Positions 6,773 through 13,677 of a stretch of 15,286 bases of DNA are shown piece after piece. The translations under genes were made by a program, and so were the position numbers. This DNA is from Pseudomonadota bacterium (lineage in GTDB: Bacteria > Pseudomonadota > Alphaproteobacteria > Rhizobiales > Xanthobacteraceae): assembly GCA_021823875.1 (NCBI GenBank), contig JAKAMD010000039.1, forward strand, positions 1-15,286, in the 5' to 3' direction. Position 1 is the stretch's first letter. Every line of letters begins with the position of its first letter. The notes below the pieces were generated by a model, which had not been told where the DNA came from, ran no database searches, and was given only the letters and a program-made list of their open reading frames with translations.

Positions 6773-7755
6773 CCTGCATCGGCATGGGCTGGTGGTCGGA
6801 CGTGCTGGCGGACGCGATCAAGCGTTCCGGCAAGCTCAAGATCGTCGCCTGCTTCACGCGCTCCGAGGAGAAGCGCGATAAATTTGCGGCCAAATACAGT
6901 TGCCGCGCCGCGCCCGGCTACGAGGCTATCCTCGCCGATCCCGAGATCGAAGCGATCATCAATACGACGCCGAACGATGTCCATCTCGAGACCACGCGCG
7001 CGGCGGCGGCGCACGGCAAGCACGTGTTTCTCGACAAGCCGATCGCCAATACCGTGTCCGACGGGCGCAAGATCACCGAGGTCTGCCGCGAGGCGGGCAT
7101 CGTTCTGGCCTTGGGCTATCAGCGCCGGCGCGAAAATCATTTCCGCTGGATCAAACGGCAGATCGACGACGGCGTGTTCGGCAAGCTGGTCAATGCCGAG
7201 GCCAATATCAGCCGCGACCGCCTCGGCAAGATCGATCTGAGCTCTTGGCGTTACCAAGCGAGCGGCATGCCGGGCGGCGTGATGCTGCAGATCGGCATCC
7301 ATTACGCCGACGTGCTGGATTATCTGATCGGGCCAATCAAAGCGGTGAGCGGCCGCTTCGCGCAACTGGTGCTACCGGGCGACAATCCGGATGTCGCAAG
7401 TCTCGTGTTCGAGCACGAGAACGGCGCGCTCTCCACGCTCAACGCCAGCTATGCCTCGGCATCGGAATATTACCTGATGAACATCTACGGCAAGGAAGCG
7501 ACCGCCTATTACGACTTGCATCGCGGCCTCAGCCTGATCAAGCGCGGCGAGAATCGGCCGGTCGACGTTCCTTGCGAAAAGAACGATACCTTCGTGGAAG
7601 AGCTGGAGGAGTTCGCCGCGGCCGTGCGCAGCAACAGTCAGCCGGAAGTCGGCGGTGACTACGCGACCTCTTCGCTCGCGGTGATCCGCGCCGGCATCCT
7701 GTCGGCGCGCGAAGGCCGCCGCGTGACGGTCGCGGAAATCCTGGAAAAGGATTGA
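6748..7755 (+). CDS. Gfo/Idh/MocA-family NAD(P)-dependent oxidoreductase
   Basis: A 335-residue, two-domain oxidoreductase. The N-terminal Rossmann fold starts RVACIGMGWWSDVL (7-20), followed by AIINTTPNDVHLE and the cofactor/catalytic motif DKP (96-98, the EKP motif of the family). The C-terminal alpha/beta domain contains GGVMLQIGIHYADVL (176-190) with the conserved His185. The usual acid in the family motif (D-x-G-x-H) is replaced by Gln181. Members act on sugars, inositols, or other hydroxy/keto compounds. The start at 6748 is preceded by CCGGGAGA and overlaps the DUF336 gene, indicating one transcript. Substrate unknown. Confidence 0.93.
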   Translation: MAVEPLRVACIGMGWWSDVLADAIKRSGKLKIVACFTRSEEKRDKFAAKYSCRAAPGYEAILADPEIEAIINTTPNDVHLETTRAAAAHGKHVFLDKPIANTVSDGRKITEVCREAGIVLALGYQRRRENHFRWIKRQIDDGVFGKLVNAEANISRDRLGKIDLSSWRYQASGMPGGVMLQIGIHYADVLDYLIGPIKAVSGRFAQLVLPGDNPDVASLVFEHENGALSTLNASYASASEYYLMNIYGKEATAYYDLHRGLSLIKRGENRPVDVPCEKNDTFVEELEEFAAAVRSNSQPEVGGDYATSSLAVIRAGILSAREGRRVTVAEILEKD

Positions 7756-7823
7756 GCGCAGCGACGCGCGGCGGCTCCTAGCCGGATATAGCAACGGCTG
7801 GCGAGGCGCTTGGCGCTGCGCCA

Positions 7824-7835
7824 ATTGTGTACAAT
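7824..7835. promoter_or_regulatory. GntR/FCD-like operator candidate
   Basis: ATTGT-GT-ACAAT has perfect 5-bp arms around 2 bp and fits the TTGTnnACAA pattern typical of many FadR/FCD-type GntR operators. It lies about 240 nt upstream of the first gene of an operon whose last gene encodes a GntR/FCD regulator. It also overlaps a possible -10 box (TACAAT). The link to that regulator is inference. Confidence 0.5.
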
Positions 7836-7845
7836 AAAACTTTTT

Positions 7846-7862
7846 TGCTCAAAAATTGAGCA
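7846..7862. promoter_or_regulatory. Second palindrome in the BMP-operon leader
   Basis: TGCTCAA-AAA-TTGAGCA: 7-bp perfect arms with a 3-nt centre, 10 bp downstream of the GntR-like site. It may be a second protein-binding site or an mRNA hairpin. Nothing in the sequence decides between these. Confidence 0.4.
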
Positions 7863-8060
7863 GTCACCTGCCGTGATCTAACTCAATCTCATTGTTGGCC
7901 ACCGTCCCCTTCGCGCCGCGCAGTTTGGGAAAATCTCGCCTGCGCAAGTTGTTACGGCGAATTGGCGACGCTGGCATGGGTCTTGCCAAACCCGATCACG
8001 TCATTGCGGACAGCAACCGGGCACGTGCCGCCAGAGAATTCGCATTCGTGACAAGCCCAC

Positions 8061-8067
8061 AGGGGAG
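8061..8067 (+). promoter_or_regulatory. Ribosome-binding site that fixes the BMP receptor start
   Basis: AGGGGAG, 7 nt before the ATG at 8075. It supports that start, which places a twin-arginine-like signal at the N-terminus, over the upstream in-frame TTG at 7892. Confidence 0.8.
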
Positions 8068-8074
8068 CCTTTCC

Positions 8075-9208
8075 ATGTCCATGCATACCTCCATCACACG
8101 CCGTCTCCTGCTAGCCGGGTTAGGCGGCGTCGGTGCCACCGCCATCACCGCAAACATGCCCTTCGGTCATGCACAGGCGGCGACGCCGGTCGTCGGCTTC
8201 ATCTATGTCGGGCCGCGCGACGACTTCGGCTACAACCAGGCGCATGCCGAGGGCGCCGCGGCGGTCAAGAAGATGAAGGCCGTCAAAGTGGTCGAGGAGG
8301 AGCGCATCCCCGAGACTGTCCAGGTCGCCAAGACCATGGAAAGCATGATCAACCTCGACGGCGCCGGCCTGCTGTTCCCCACCTCGTTCGGCTATTTCAA
8401 TCCCTACATCCTCAACGAAGCGAAGAAATATCCGAAGGTCCGCTTCGAACACGCCGGCGGGTTGTGGACACCGAAAGACCCGAAAAACGCCGGCAGCTAT
8501 TTCGGCTACATCTTCGAAGGGCAGTACATCAACGGCATCATCGCCGGCTACGCCTCCAAAAGCGGCAAGCTCGGCTTCGTCGCCGCCAAGCCGATCCCGC
8601 AGGTGCTGCAGAACATCAACGCCTTCACGCTCGGCGCGCGCCTGGTCAATCCGAAGGCTACCACCCAGGTCATCTTTACCGGCGACTGGTCGCTGCCGGT
8701 GAAGGAGGCCGAAGCCACGAACAGCATGATCGACCAGGGCGTCGACGTGGTCACCATGCATGTCGATAGTCCCAAGGTGGTGGTGCAGACCGCCGCCAAA
8801 CGCGGCGCCATGGTGTGCGGCTATCACTGCAGCCAGGCGGCGCTCGCCCCGCAATCCTATCTCACCGGCGCCGAATGGAACTGGACCGACCTTTATCCGA
8901 AGTTCGTCACCATGTGGATGAAGGGCGAGACCATCCCGAATTTCTATCGCGGCGGCTTCAAGGAAGGCCTGATCAAGCAGTCGCCCTACGGGCCGAAGGT
9001 TTCCGCGGAAGCGCGCAAGCACGCCGATGACGTCAAGGCCAAGCTCACCGCGCAGCAATACGTGATCTTCAAAGGCCCGCTCAAGGACAACACGGGCAAG
9101 ATGGCGGTCGCCGGCGGCAGCGAGCTGATCCAGACCAACGCCACCGATGAGAAGCTCGAGTCGATGCATTTCCTGGTGGATGGAGTGCTCGGAAGCCTGC
9201 CGGCGTAA
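8075..9208 (+). CDS. BMP-family ABC transporter substrate-binding protein
   Basis: A 377-residue periplasmic receptor of the BMP (basic membrane protein/PnrA-like) family, whose known members bind nucleosides, purines or related heterocycles. The N-terminus has TRRLLLAGLGGVGATAIT (8-25), a twin-arginine-type signal, with likely cleavage after AQA near residue 35. The BMP domain follows: VVGFIYVGPRDDFGYNQAHAEG (39-60), matching the family's G-x-D-x-G-[WY]-[NS]-x-x-H entry motif, then the ETVQVAKTMESMINLDGAGL and PKVRFEHAGG segments. It heads an operon with two permeases, a double ATPase and a hydrolase. The ligand is not known; the neighbouring biuret-hydrolase-like enzyme suggests a ureido or amide nitrogen compound. 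Confidence 0.92.
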   Translation: MSMHTSITRRLLLAGLGGVGATAITANMPFGHAQAATPVVGFIYVGPRDDFGYNQAHAEGAAAVKKMKAVKVVEEERIPETVQVAKTMESMINLDGAGLLFPTSFGYFNPYILNEAKKYPKVRFEHAGGLWTPKDPKNAGSYFGYIFEGQYINGIIAGYASKSGKLGFVAAKPIPQVLQNINAFTLGARLVNPKATTQVIFTGDWSLPVKEAEATNSMIDQGVDVVTMHVDSPKVVVQTAAKRGAMVCGYHCSQAALAPQSYLTGAEWNWTDLYPKFVTMWMKGETIPNFYRGGFKEGLIKQSPYGPKVSAEARKHADDVKAKLTAQQYVIFKGPLKDNTGKMAVAGGSELIQTNATDEKLESMHFLVDGVLGSLPA

Positions 9209-9232
9209 CAGCACGCACACACGGGGCTGGCC

Positions 9233-10360
9233 ATGACCAGCGAATTGATTGCCGGAGATGCGGCGGCGGACGACAGGCCCGCCGTCATTCCCGCCGAAAG
9301 CGTGATCCGGCGCGATGCGATCGGGCGCGCCGCCGAAGCGGTGGTCATCCCGCTCGGCGCGCTGATCGTCTCGCTGTTGCTGTTCGGCGTCTTCGTCGCC
9401 TTCGCCGGCATCAATCCGCTCGACCTGTACAGCGCCATGGTCCTCGGATCGTTCGGTTCGTGGTTTTCGGTGCAGAACACGCTCACGCTGGCCTCGCCGC
9501 TCGTGCTGACCGCGCTGTGCACCGCGCTGCCGGCCCAGGCGGGCCTGATGGTCATCGGCGGCGAAGGGGCATTCGTTATTGGCGGCTTGGCGGCGATCGC
9601 CGTCGGCTTGCCTTTGTCGACGGCGGCGCCACCCGCCCTGGTGCAACTCGGCATGGCCATCGCCGGCATGGCGGCCGGTGGCGCCTGGATCGCCTTTGCC
9701 GGCGCACTGCGCCATTGGCGCGGCGTCAACGAGACGATCTCGACACTGCTATTGACCTATATCGGCATCGCCGTCCTCAACCACATGGTCGAAGGCGTGA
9801 TGCGCGATCCGGCGAGTCTGAACAAGCCGGCGACCCACGCACTGCCCAATGCCGACATGATCGGCAATATTCCCGGCATGGATGTGCATATGGGGCTGAT
9901 CTACGGTCTCATCTTCTGCGTCATCGCCTACATCCTGTTCTTCCACACCACCTTCGGCTTCGCCGCCCGCATGGTCGGCGGCAATCCGCGCGCGGCCCGC
10001 CTCGCCGGATTGGCCGTCGGCCGCATCGTCATGATCGTGACCACGCTGGCCGGCGCCGCCGGCGGGCTGGCCGGCATGGTGGAGGTTGCCGCCGTGCAAG
10101 GCCGCGCCAGCGCCACGCTCGCCGCCGGTTATGGCTACACCGGCATCCTGGTCGCCTTCATCGCGCGGCAGAATCCGCTCGCCGTCATTCCGGTCGCCAT
10201 TCTGTTCGGCGGCATCAATGCCAGCGGCGGCCTGCTTCAGCGCCGGCTCGATCTGCCCGACGCCTCGGTGCTGGTGCTGCAAGGCATCATCTTCGTGGTG
10301 ATCCTGGCCAGCGAAACGCTATTCGGCAGATTCAAGATATTCCGCCCGAAGGAGAACTGA
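9233..10360 (+). CDS. ABC transporter permease (BMP/ribose-type, first of two)
   Basis: A 375-residue integral membrane permease of the BPD_transp_2 family (as YufP/NupP). After a polar N-terminus (1-35) there are about eight to ten hydrophobic segments, the first at about 38-60. The family pattern GAAGGLAGMVEVAAVQG and later GYGYTGILVAFIARQNP, AILFGGINASG is clear. It should form the channel with the second permease and take energy from the double ATPase four genes downstream. The start at 9233 lies 24 nt after the receptor stop, with a weak GGGG site upstream. It is followed not directly by the second permease but by a 147-nt gap holding a long palindrome. Confidence 0.92.
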   Translation: MTSELIAGDAAADDRPAVIPAESVIRRDAIGRAAEAVVIPLGALIVSLLLFGVFVAFAGINPLDLYSAMVLGSFGSWFSVQNTLTLASPLVLTALCTALPAQAGLMVIGGEGAFVIGGLAAIAVGLPLSTAAPPALVQLGMAIAGMAAGGAWIAFAGALRHWRGVNETISTLLLTYIGIAVLNHMVEGVMRDPASLNKPATHALPNADMIGNIPGMDVHMGLIYGLIFCVIAYILFFHTTFGFAARMVGGNPRAARLAGLAVGRIVMIVTTLAGAAGGLAGMVEVAAVQGRASATLAAGYGYTGILVAFIARQNPLAVIPVAILFGGINASGGLLQRRLDLPDASVLVLQGIIFVVILASETLFGRFKIFRPKEN

Positions 10361-10506
10361 CGATGTTTGGCGCGTCGCTGCACCATACTCCGTTCGTCCC
10401 CGCGCAAGCGGGAATCCAGGGCGACAATACAAGCGCTGAAGGTTTAGCCCCTGGGTTCCCGCTTGCGCGGAAACGAACGGGTGTGAGACCGCCAAAGGAG
10501 AGCTGA
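10342..10506 (+). repeat. Near-direct repeat flanking the palindrome, containing two ribosome-binding sites
   Basis: CCGCCCGAAGGAGAACTGA (10342-10360) and CCGCCAAAGGAGAGCTGA (10489-10506) differ by one gap and two bases and bracket the palindromic element. Each contains an AAGGAG followed by an ATG (10363 and 10508). This may be a duplicated insertion target or chance likeness of two ribosome-binding regions. Confidence 0.45.
10390..10480. repeat. Long imperfect palindrome, REP/RPE-type intergenic element, inside the operon
   Basis: Two 32-bp arms (10390-10421 and 10449-10480) are inverted copies with 3 mismatches around a 27-bp centre; the core is CCGCGCAAGCGGGAA and its complement. Elements with this FVPAQAGIQ/GFPLAR-type translation are scattered in many alphaproteobacterial genomes as mobile intergenic palindromes. 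In the transcript it would form a strong hairpin between the two permease cistrons, likely affecting RNA stability or the ratio of the subunits. No copy was seen elsewhere in this window. Confidence 0.82.
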
Positions 10507-10507
10507 T

Positions 10508-11434
10508 ATGGCCGACGTCGGCATCGGATGGTGGGGCGTGCCACTGGCAGTCGCGGCGGGCGCGGTGCGTGCCGGCACGCCGTTCCTGTTCGTGAGCCTT
10601 GGCGAACTGCTCACCGAGAAATCCGGCCGCATCAATCTCGGTCTCGAAGGCACGCTGGTGATGGGCGCGATGAGCGGCTACGGCACCGCGTATCTCACCG
10701 GCTCTCCCTGGCTCGGCGTGTTGGTCGCCGGCATCACCGGTTCGCTGTTCGGCGCGCTGCATGCGGGCCTGTGCAGCCTGCCGCGCGTCAACGACATCGC
10801 CGTCGGCATTGCGCTGATGCTGTTCGGCACCGGCCTCGCCTTCTACCTCGGCAAGCCGTTGATCCAGCCGCAGGCGCCGACGCTGCCGGCGTTGCACCTC
10901 GGCTGGTGGAGCAGCATCGCCGCGGTGCGCGATGCGCTCAAGATCAACGGACTGTTCATTGTCGGCGCCTTGCTGGCGCCCGCCATCGTCTGGCTGTTGC
11001 GTTCGACCCGCTGGGGCATGATCGTGCGCATGGTCGGCGATTCAGCCGATGCCGCGCGCGCCATGGGCTATTCGGTCGATTGGGTGCGGCTCTTGGCGAC
11101 CATGACCGGCGGTTTTCTCGCCGGCATCGGCGGCTCGTTCCTCTCGCTCTATTACCCCGGAAGCTGGAGCGAAGGCCTGTCCAGCGGCCAGGGCATCACC
11201 GCGGTGGCGCTCGTCATCTTCGCGCGCTGGAGCCCGATGAACTGCTTCTACGCCTCGCTCTTGTTCGGCGGCGCCGGCGCGCTGGGCCCGGCGCTGCAAT
11301 CGGTCGGCATCCATTCCGGCTACTACCTGTTCAACGCGGCGCCCTATTTCCTCACGCTGTTCATCATGGTGCTGACCTCCTCTTCCGAGCACCGGCTCTC
11401 CGGCGCGCCGTCGGAACTGAGCATCACCCGCTGA
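10508..11434 (+). CDS. ABC transporter permease (BMP/ribose-type, second of two)
   Basis: A 308-residue membrane permease, the YufQ/NupQ-type partner of the first permease. It shows the hallmark EKSGRINLGLEGTLVMGA (37-54), several hydrophobic helices, and ALHAGLCSLPRVNDIAVGIALMLFG in the middle. The cytoplasmic coupling loop RWGMIVRMVGDSADAARAMGY precedes DWVRLLATMTGGFLAGIGGSFL. The start is set by AAGGAG 7 nt upstream of the ATG. The biuret-hydrolase-like gene begins 9 nt after its stop, so the two are cotranscribed. Together with the first permease it should make the membrane pore of the importer. Confidence 0.93.
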   Translation: MADVGIGWWGVPLAVAAGAVRAGTPFLFVSLGELLTEKSGRINLGLEGTLVMGAMSGYGTAYLTGSPWLGVLVAGITGSLFGALHAGLCSLPRVNDIAVGIALMLFGTGLAFYLGKPLIQPQAPTLPALHLGWWSSIAAVRDALKINGLFIVGALLAPAIVWLLRSTRWGMIVRMVGDSADAARAMGYSVDWVRLLATMTGGFLAGIGGSFLSLYYPGSWSEGLSSGQGITAVALVIFARWSPMNCFYASLLFGGAGALGPALQSVGIHSGYYLFNAAPYFLTLFIMVLTSSSEHRLSGAPSELSITR

Positions 11435-11443
11435 GAAAGAATC

Positions 11444-12127
11444 ATGGCCGAGCGCTACGTCAACGCCGATCCCTATCCCTGGCCCTACAACGGCGATCTG
11501 CGTCCCGAGAATACGGCGCTGATCATCATCGACATGCAGACCGATTTCTGTGGGCCCGGCGGCTATGTCGATACCATGGGCTACGATCTTTCGCTCACCC
11601 GCGCGCCGATCGAACCGATCAAGGCGCTGCTCGCGGCCATGCGCGCCAAGGGCTACCACATCATCCATACCCGCGAGGGTCACCGGCCCGATCTTTCCGA
11701 TCTGCCTGAGAATAAGCGCTGGCGTTCGCGCCGCATCGGCGCCGGCATCGGCGATCCGGGACCATGCGGGCGCATCCTGGTGCGCGGCGAGCCGGGCTGG
11801 GACATCATCCCGGAGCTCGCGCCGCAAGCCGGCGAGCCGATCATCGACAAGCCGGGCAAGGGCTCGTTCTGCGCCACCGATCTCGAATTGATCCTGCACA
11901 CCCGCGGCATCGAGAACATCGTGCTCACCGGCATCACCACCGACGTCTGCGTGCACACCACCATGCGCGAGGCCAACGACCGCGGCTTCGAATGCCTGAT
12001 CCTGGAGGACTGCTGCGGCGCCACTGACAAGGCCAATCACGAGCACGCCATCAAGATGGTGAAGATGCAGGGCGGCGTGTTCGGTGCGGTCAGCAATTCC
12101 GCAGAGGTCATAAAGGGGATCGCATGA
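11444..12127 (+). CDS. biuH: Biuret hydrolase-like cysteine hydrolase (isochorismatase superfamily)
   Basis: A 227-residue cytoplasmic amidohydrolase. The catalytic triad is visible: Asp30 (ALIIIDMQTDF), Lys136 (IIDKPGKGSF) and Cys169 (GITTDVCVHTT). These correspond, with a constant offset of six, to Asp36, Lys142 and Cys175 of Rhizobium leguminosarum BiuH as I remember that protein. The flanking sequence (DPYPWPYNG, GYDLSLTRAPIEPIK, TREGHRPDL, GAGIGDPGPCGRIL) also matches it from memory. BiuH hydrolyses biuret to allophanate and ammonia. Close relatives include triuret hydrolase and the ureidoacrylate hydrolase RutB, so the exact substrate is less sure than the chemistry. The gene lies between permease and ATPase genes and overlaps the ATPase start as ATGA, so enzyme and importer are made together. 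No allophanate hydrolase is in the window. Confidence 0.82.
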   Translation: MAERYVNADPYPWPYNGDLRPENTALIIIDMQTDFCGPGGYVDTMGYDLSLTRAPIEPIKALLAAMRAKGYHIIHTREGHRPDLSDLPENKRWRSRRIGAGIGDPGPCGRILVRGEPGWDIIPELAPQAGEPIIDKPGKGSFCATDLELILHTRGIENIVLTGITTDVCVHTTMREANDRGFECLILEDCCGATDKANHEHAIKMVKMQGGVFGAVSNSAEVIKGIA

Positions 12128-13677
12128 GCCAGTCGATCGGCGCCCTCTCCGACCACCTGCCGCTGCCGAGCGAAGGCGCGCTCGCCGTCGAGACCTACGG
12201 TATCGGCAAACGTTTCGGCGATCTCATTGCGCTCGCCAATGCGTCGGTCAAGATCGCGGCCGGCAGCGTACATGCGCTGCTGGGCGAAAACGGCGCCGGC
12301 AAATCGACGCTGGTCAAATGCATCATGGGCTATTACCGGCCCGACGATGGCAGCGTGATGGTCGACGGCCACGAGGTCGCCATCACCACCCCGCGCCACG
12401 CCCATGCGCTCGGGCTCGGCATGGTCTACCAGCATTTCACTTTGGTGCCGCACATGACGGTGCTGGAGAACATGGTGATGGCGCGCGCCGACGTGCCGCC
12501 GGTGATCAACTGGCGCGAAGAGCGCAAGCGGTTCGACGAATTCCTCGCCACCATGCCGTTCACCGTGCCGCTCGATGCGCCGGTCTCGACGCTGGCCGCC
12601 GGCGAGAAGCAGAAGGCGGAAATCCTCAAGCAGCTTTACCTGAAGAGCCGCTTCCTCATCCTCGATGAGCCGACCTCGGTGCTGACCCCGAACGAAGCGG
12701 ACGAGATCCTCGGCATGATCCGCGACATGGCGCATGCCGGCCGCATCACCGTGCTCATCATCACGCACAAGTTCCGCGAGGTGATGGCCTTCGCCGACGA
12801 GGTCTCGGTGCTCCGCCGCGGCAAGCTGGTGGGCGGCGGCGCGGTCGCAGGCCTCACCCCCGACGCGATGGCGCGCATGATGGTGGGCGACCAGGAAATT
12901 CGCGGCATGGACGGGCGCAAGGCTTCCGCCGCCGGCGCGGTCTGTCTGGAGATGCGCAATCTAGAAGTCGACGACGACGAGGGTTACAAGGCGGTGGACG
13001 GCGTATCGCTCGCGGTGCGGGCCGGCGAGATCGTCGGCATCGCCGGCGTGTCGGGCAATGGCCAGAGCGAACTGGTGCAGGTGCTCGGCGGCCAGCGCGA
13101 GGCGACCGCGGGCGAGATGCGGGTGCACGGCGAGCCTTATCACGCGCGGCGCTCGGAGATGCTGCGCCACAAGGTCTCGATGCTGCCGGAGGAGCCGCTG
13201 CGCAATGCCTGCGTCGGACGCATGAGCGTCGCCGACAACATGGCGTTCCGCCGCTTCGATCAGCCGCCTTACGCGAGCGGCCCCTGGCTGCACCATGGCG
13301 CCTTCCGGCGCGCCGCCAGGGAGCTGATCGCCCGCTATCGCGTGAAGACCTCCTCGCCCGACGCACCGATCGCGACCCTCTCGGGCGGCAATGTGCAGCG
13401 CGCGGTGCTGGCGCGCGAATTATCGGGCGACGTGGACGTACTGGTCGCCGCCAATCCGGTGTTCGGTCTCGACTTCGCGGCGGTCGCCGACATCCATGCC
13501 CAGATCATGGCGGCGCGCAACCGCGGCGCTGCGGTGCTGCTGGTGAGCGAGGACCTCGACGAACTGTTGGAGCTCGCCGACCGCATCGTCGTCATCTTCA
13601 ACGGCAAGCTGGTCTACGAGGCGCCGACGCATCAAGCCGATCTCACCGAGATCGGCCGCCGCATGGCGGGACATTGA
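12124..13677 (+). CDS. ABC transporter double ATP-binding protein (sugar/nucleoside class)
   Basis: A 517-residue protein with two fused nucleotide-binding domains. Domain 1: Walker A GENGAGKST (54-62), signature-position LAAGEKQ (157-163), Walker B FLILDEP (177-183) with Glu182, and switch His215. Domain 2: Walker A-like GVSGNGQSE (308-316) without the lysine, canonical signature LSGGN (419-423), and a degenerate Walker B VLVAANP (439-445). This asymmetric pattern is usual for the RbsA/YufO class, where the composite site made by domain 1 Walker motifs and the domain 2 signature does the hydrolysis. It powers the two permeases. It overlaps the hydrolase gene by 4 bp upstream and the regulator gene by 1 bp (TGATG) downstream. 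Confidence 0.94.
   Translation: MSQSIGALSDHLPLPSEGALAVETYGIGKRFGDLIALANASVKIAAGSVHALLGENGAGKSTLVKCIMGYYRPDDGSVMVDGHEVAITTPRHAHALGLGMVYQHFTLVPHMTVLENMVMARADVPPVINWREERKRFDEFLATMPFTVPLDAPVSTLAAGEKQKAEILKQLYLKSRFLILDEPTSVLTPNEADEILGMIRDMAHAGRITVLIITHKFREVMAFADEVSVLRRGKLVGGGAVAGLTPDAMARMMVGDQEIRGMDGRKASAAGAVCLEMRNLEVDDDEGYKAVDGVSLAVRAGEIVGIAGVSGNGQSELVQVLGGQREATAGEMRVHGEPYHARRSEMLRHKVSMLPEEPLRNACVGRMSVADNMAFRRFDQPPYASGPWLHHGAFRRAARELIARYRVKTSSPDAPIATLSGGNVQRAVLARELSGDVDVLVAANPVFGLDFAAVADIHAQIMAARNRGAAVLLVSEDLDELLELADRIVVIFNGKLVYEAPTHQADLTEIGRRMAGH

Larger units (their letters stand above)
7756..8074 (+). other. Leader and promoter region of the BMP-transporter operon
   Basis: About 320 bases without a gene. 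Three short palindromes cluster in an AT-rich patch at 7810-7862: TTGGCGC-T-GCGCCAA (7810-7824), ATTGT-GT-ACAAT (7824-7835) and TGCTCAA-AAA-TTGAGCA (7846-7862). A TACAAT at 7830-7835 could act as a -10 box, but no good -35 is at 16-18 nt. The first palindrome could also end the upstream transcript, although the T-run (7841-7846) is 16 nt away. The frame upstream of the receptor start is open to 7892 but its product is not protein-like. Confidence 0.5.

Noticed and set aside
7892..8074. TTG start adding 61 residues to the BMP receptor
   Set aside because: It would bury the twin-arginine-like signal; AGGGGAG at 8061 supports the ATG at 8075.
8120..9715. Long minus-strand open frame (531 codons) opposite the BMP receptor and first permease
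   Set aside because: It is antisense to two clear transporter genes, is rich in His/Arg/Asp/Gly in the way of GC-driven shadow frames, and spans a gene boundary. No recognisable domain.
10390..10480. CRISPR unit or rho-independent terminator at the long palindrome
   Set aside because: There is a single inverted pair with no repeat-spacer series and no U-tract after the stem; it fits an intergenic palindromic element.
10528..11709. 393-codon plus-strand frame overlapping the second permease and the hydrolase
   Set aside because: Arginine-rich out-of-frame shadow of two well-recognised genes; no ribosome-binding site or family motifs.
11042..12046. 334-codon minus-strand frame opposite the hydrolase gene
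   Set aside because: Antisense shadow caused by high GC at third positions; no domain, and it crosses the permease-hydrolase boundary.
13020..13500. Second ATPase domain considered inactivated by mutation because Walker A lacks lysine
   Set aside because: The lysine-less GNGQSE form is the usual state of the second domain in this transporter class, so it is not damage.
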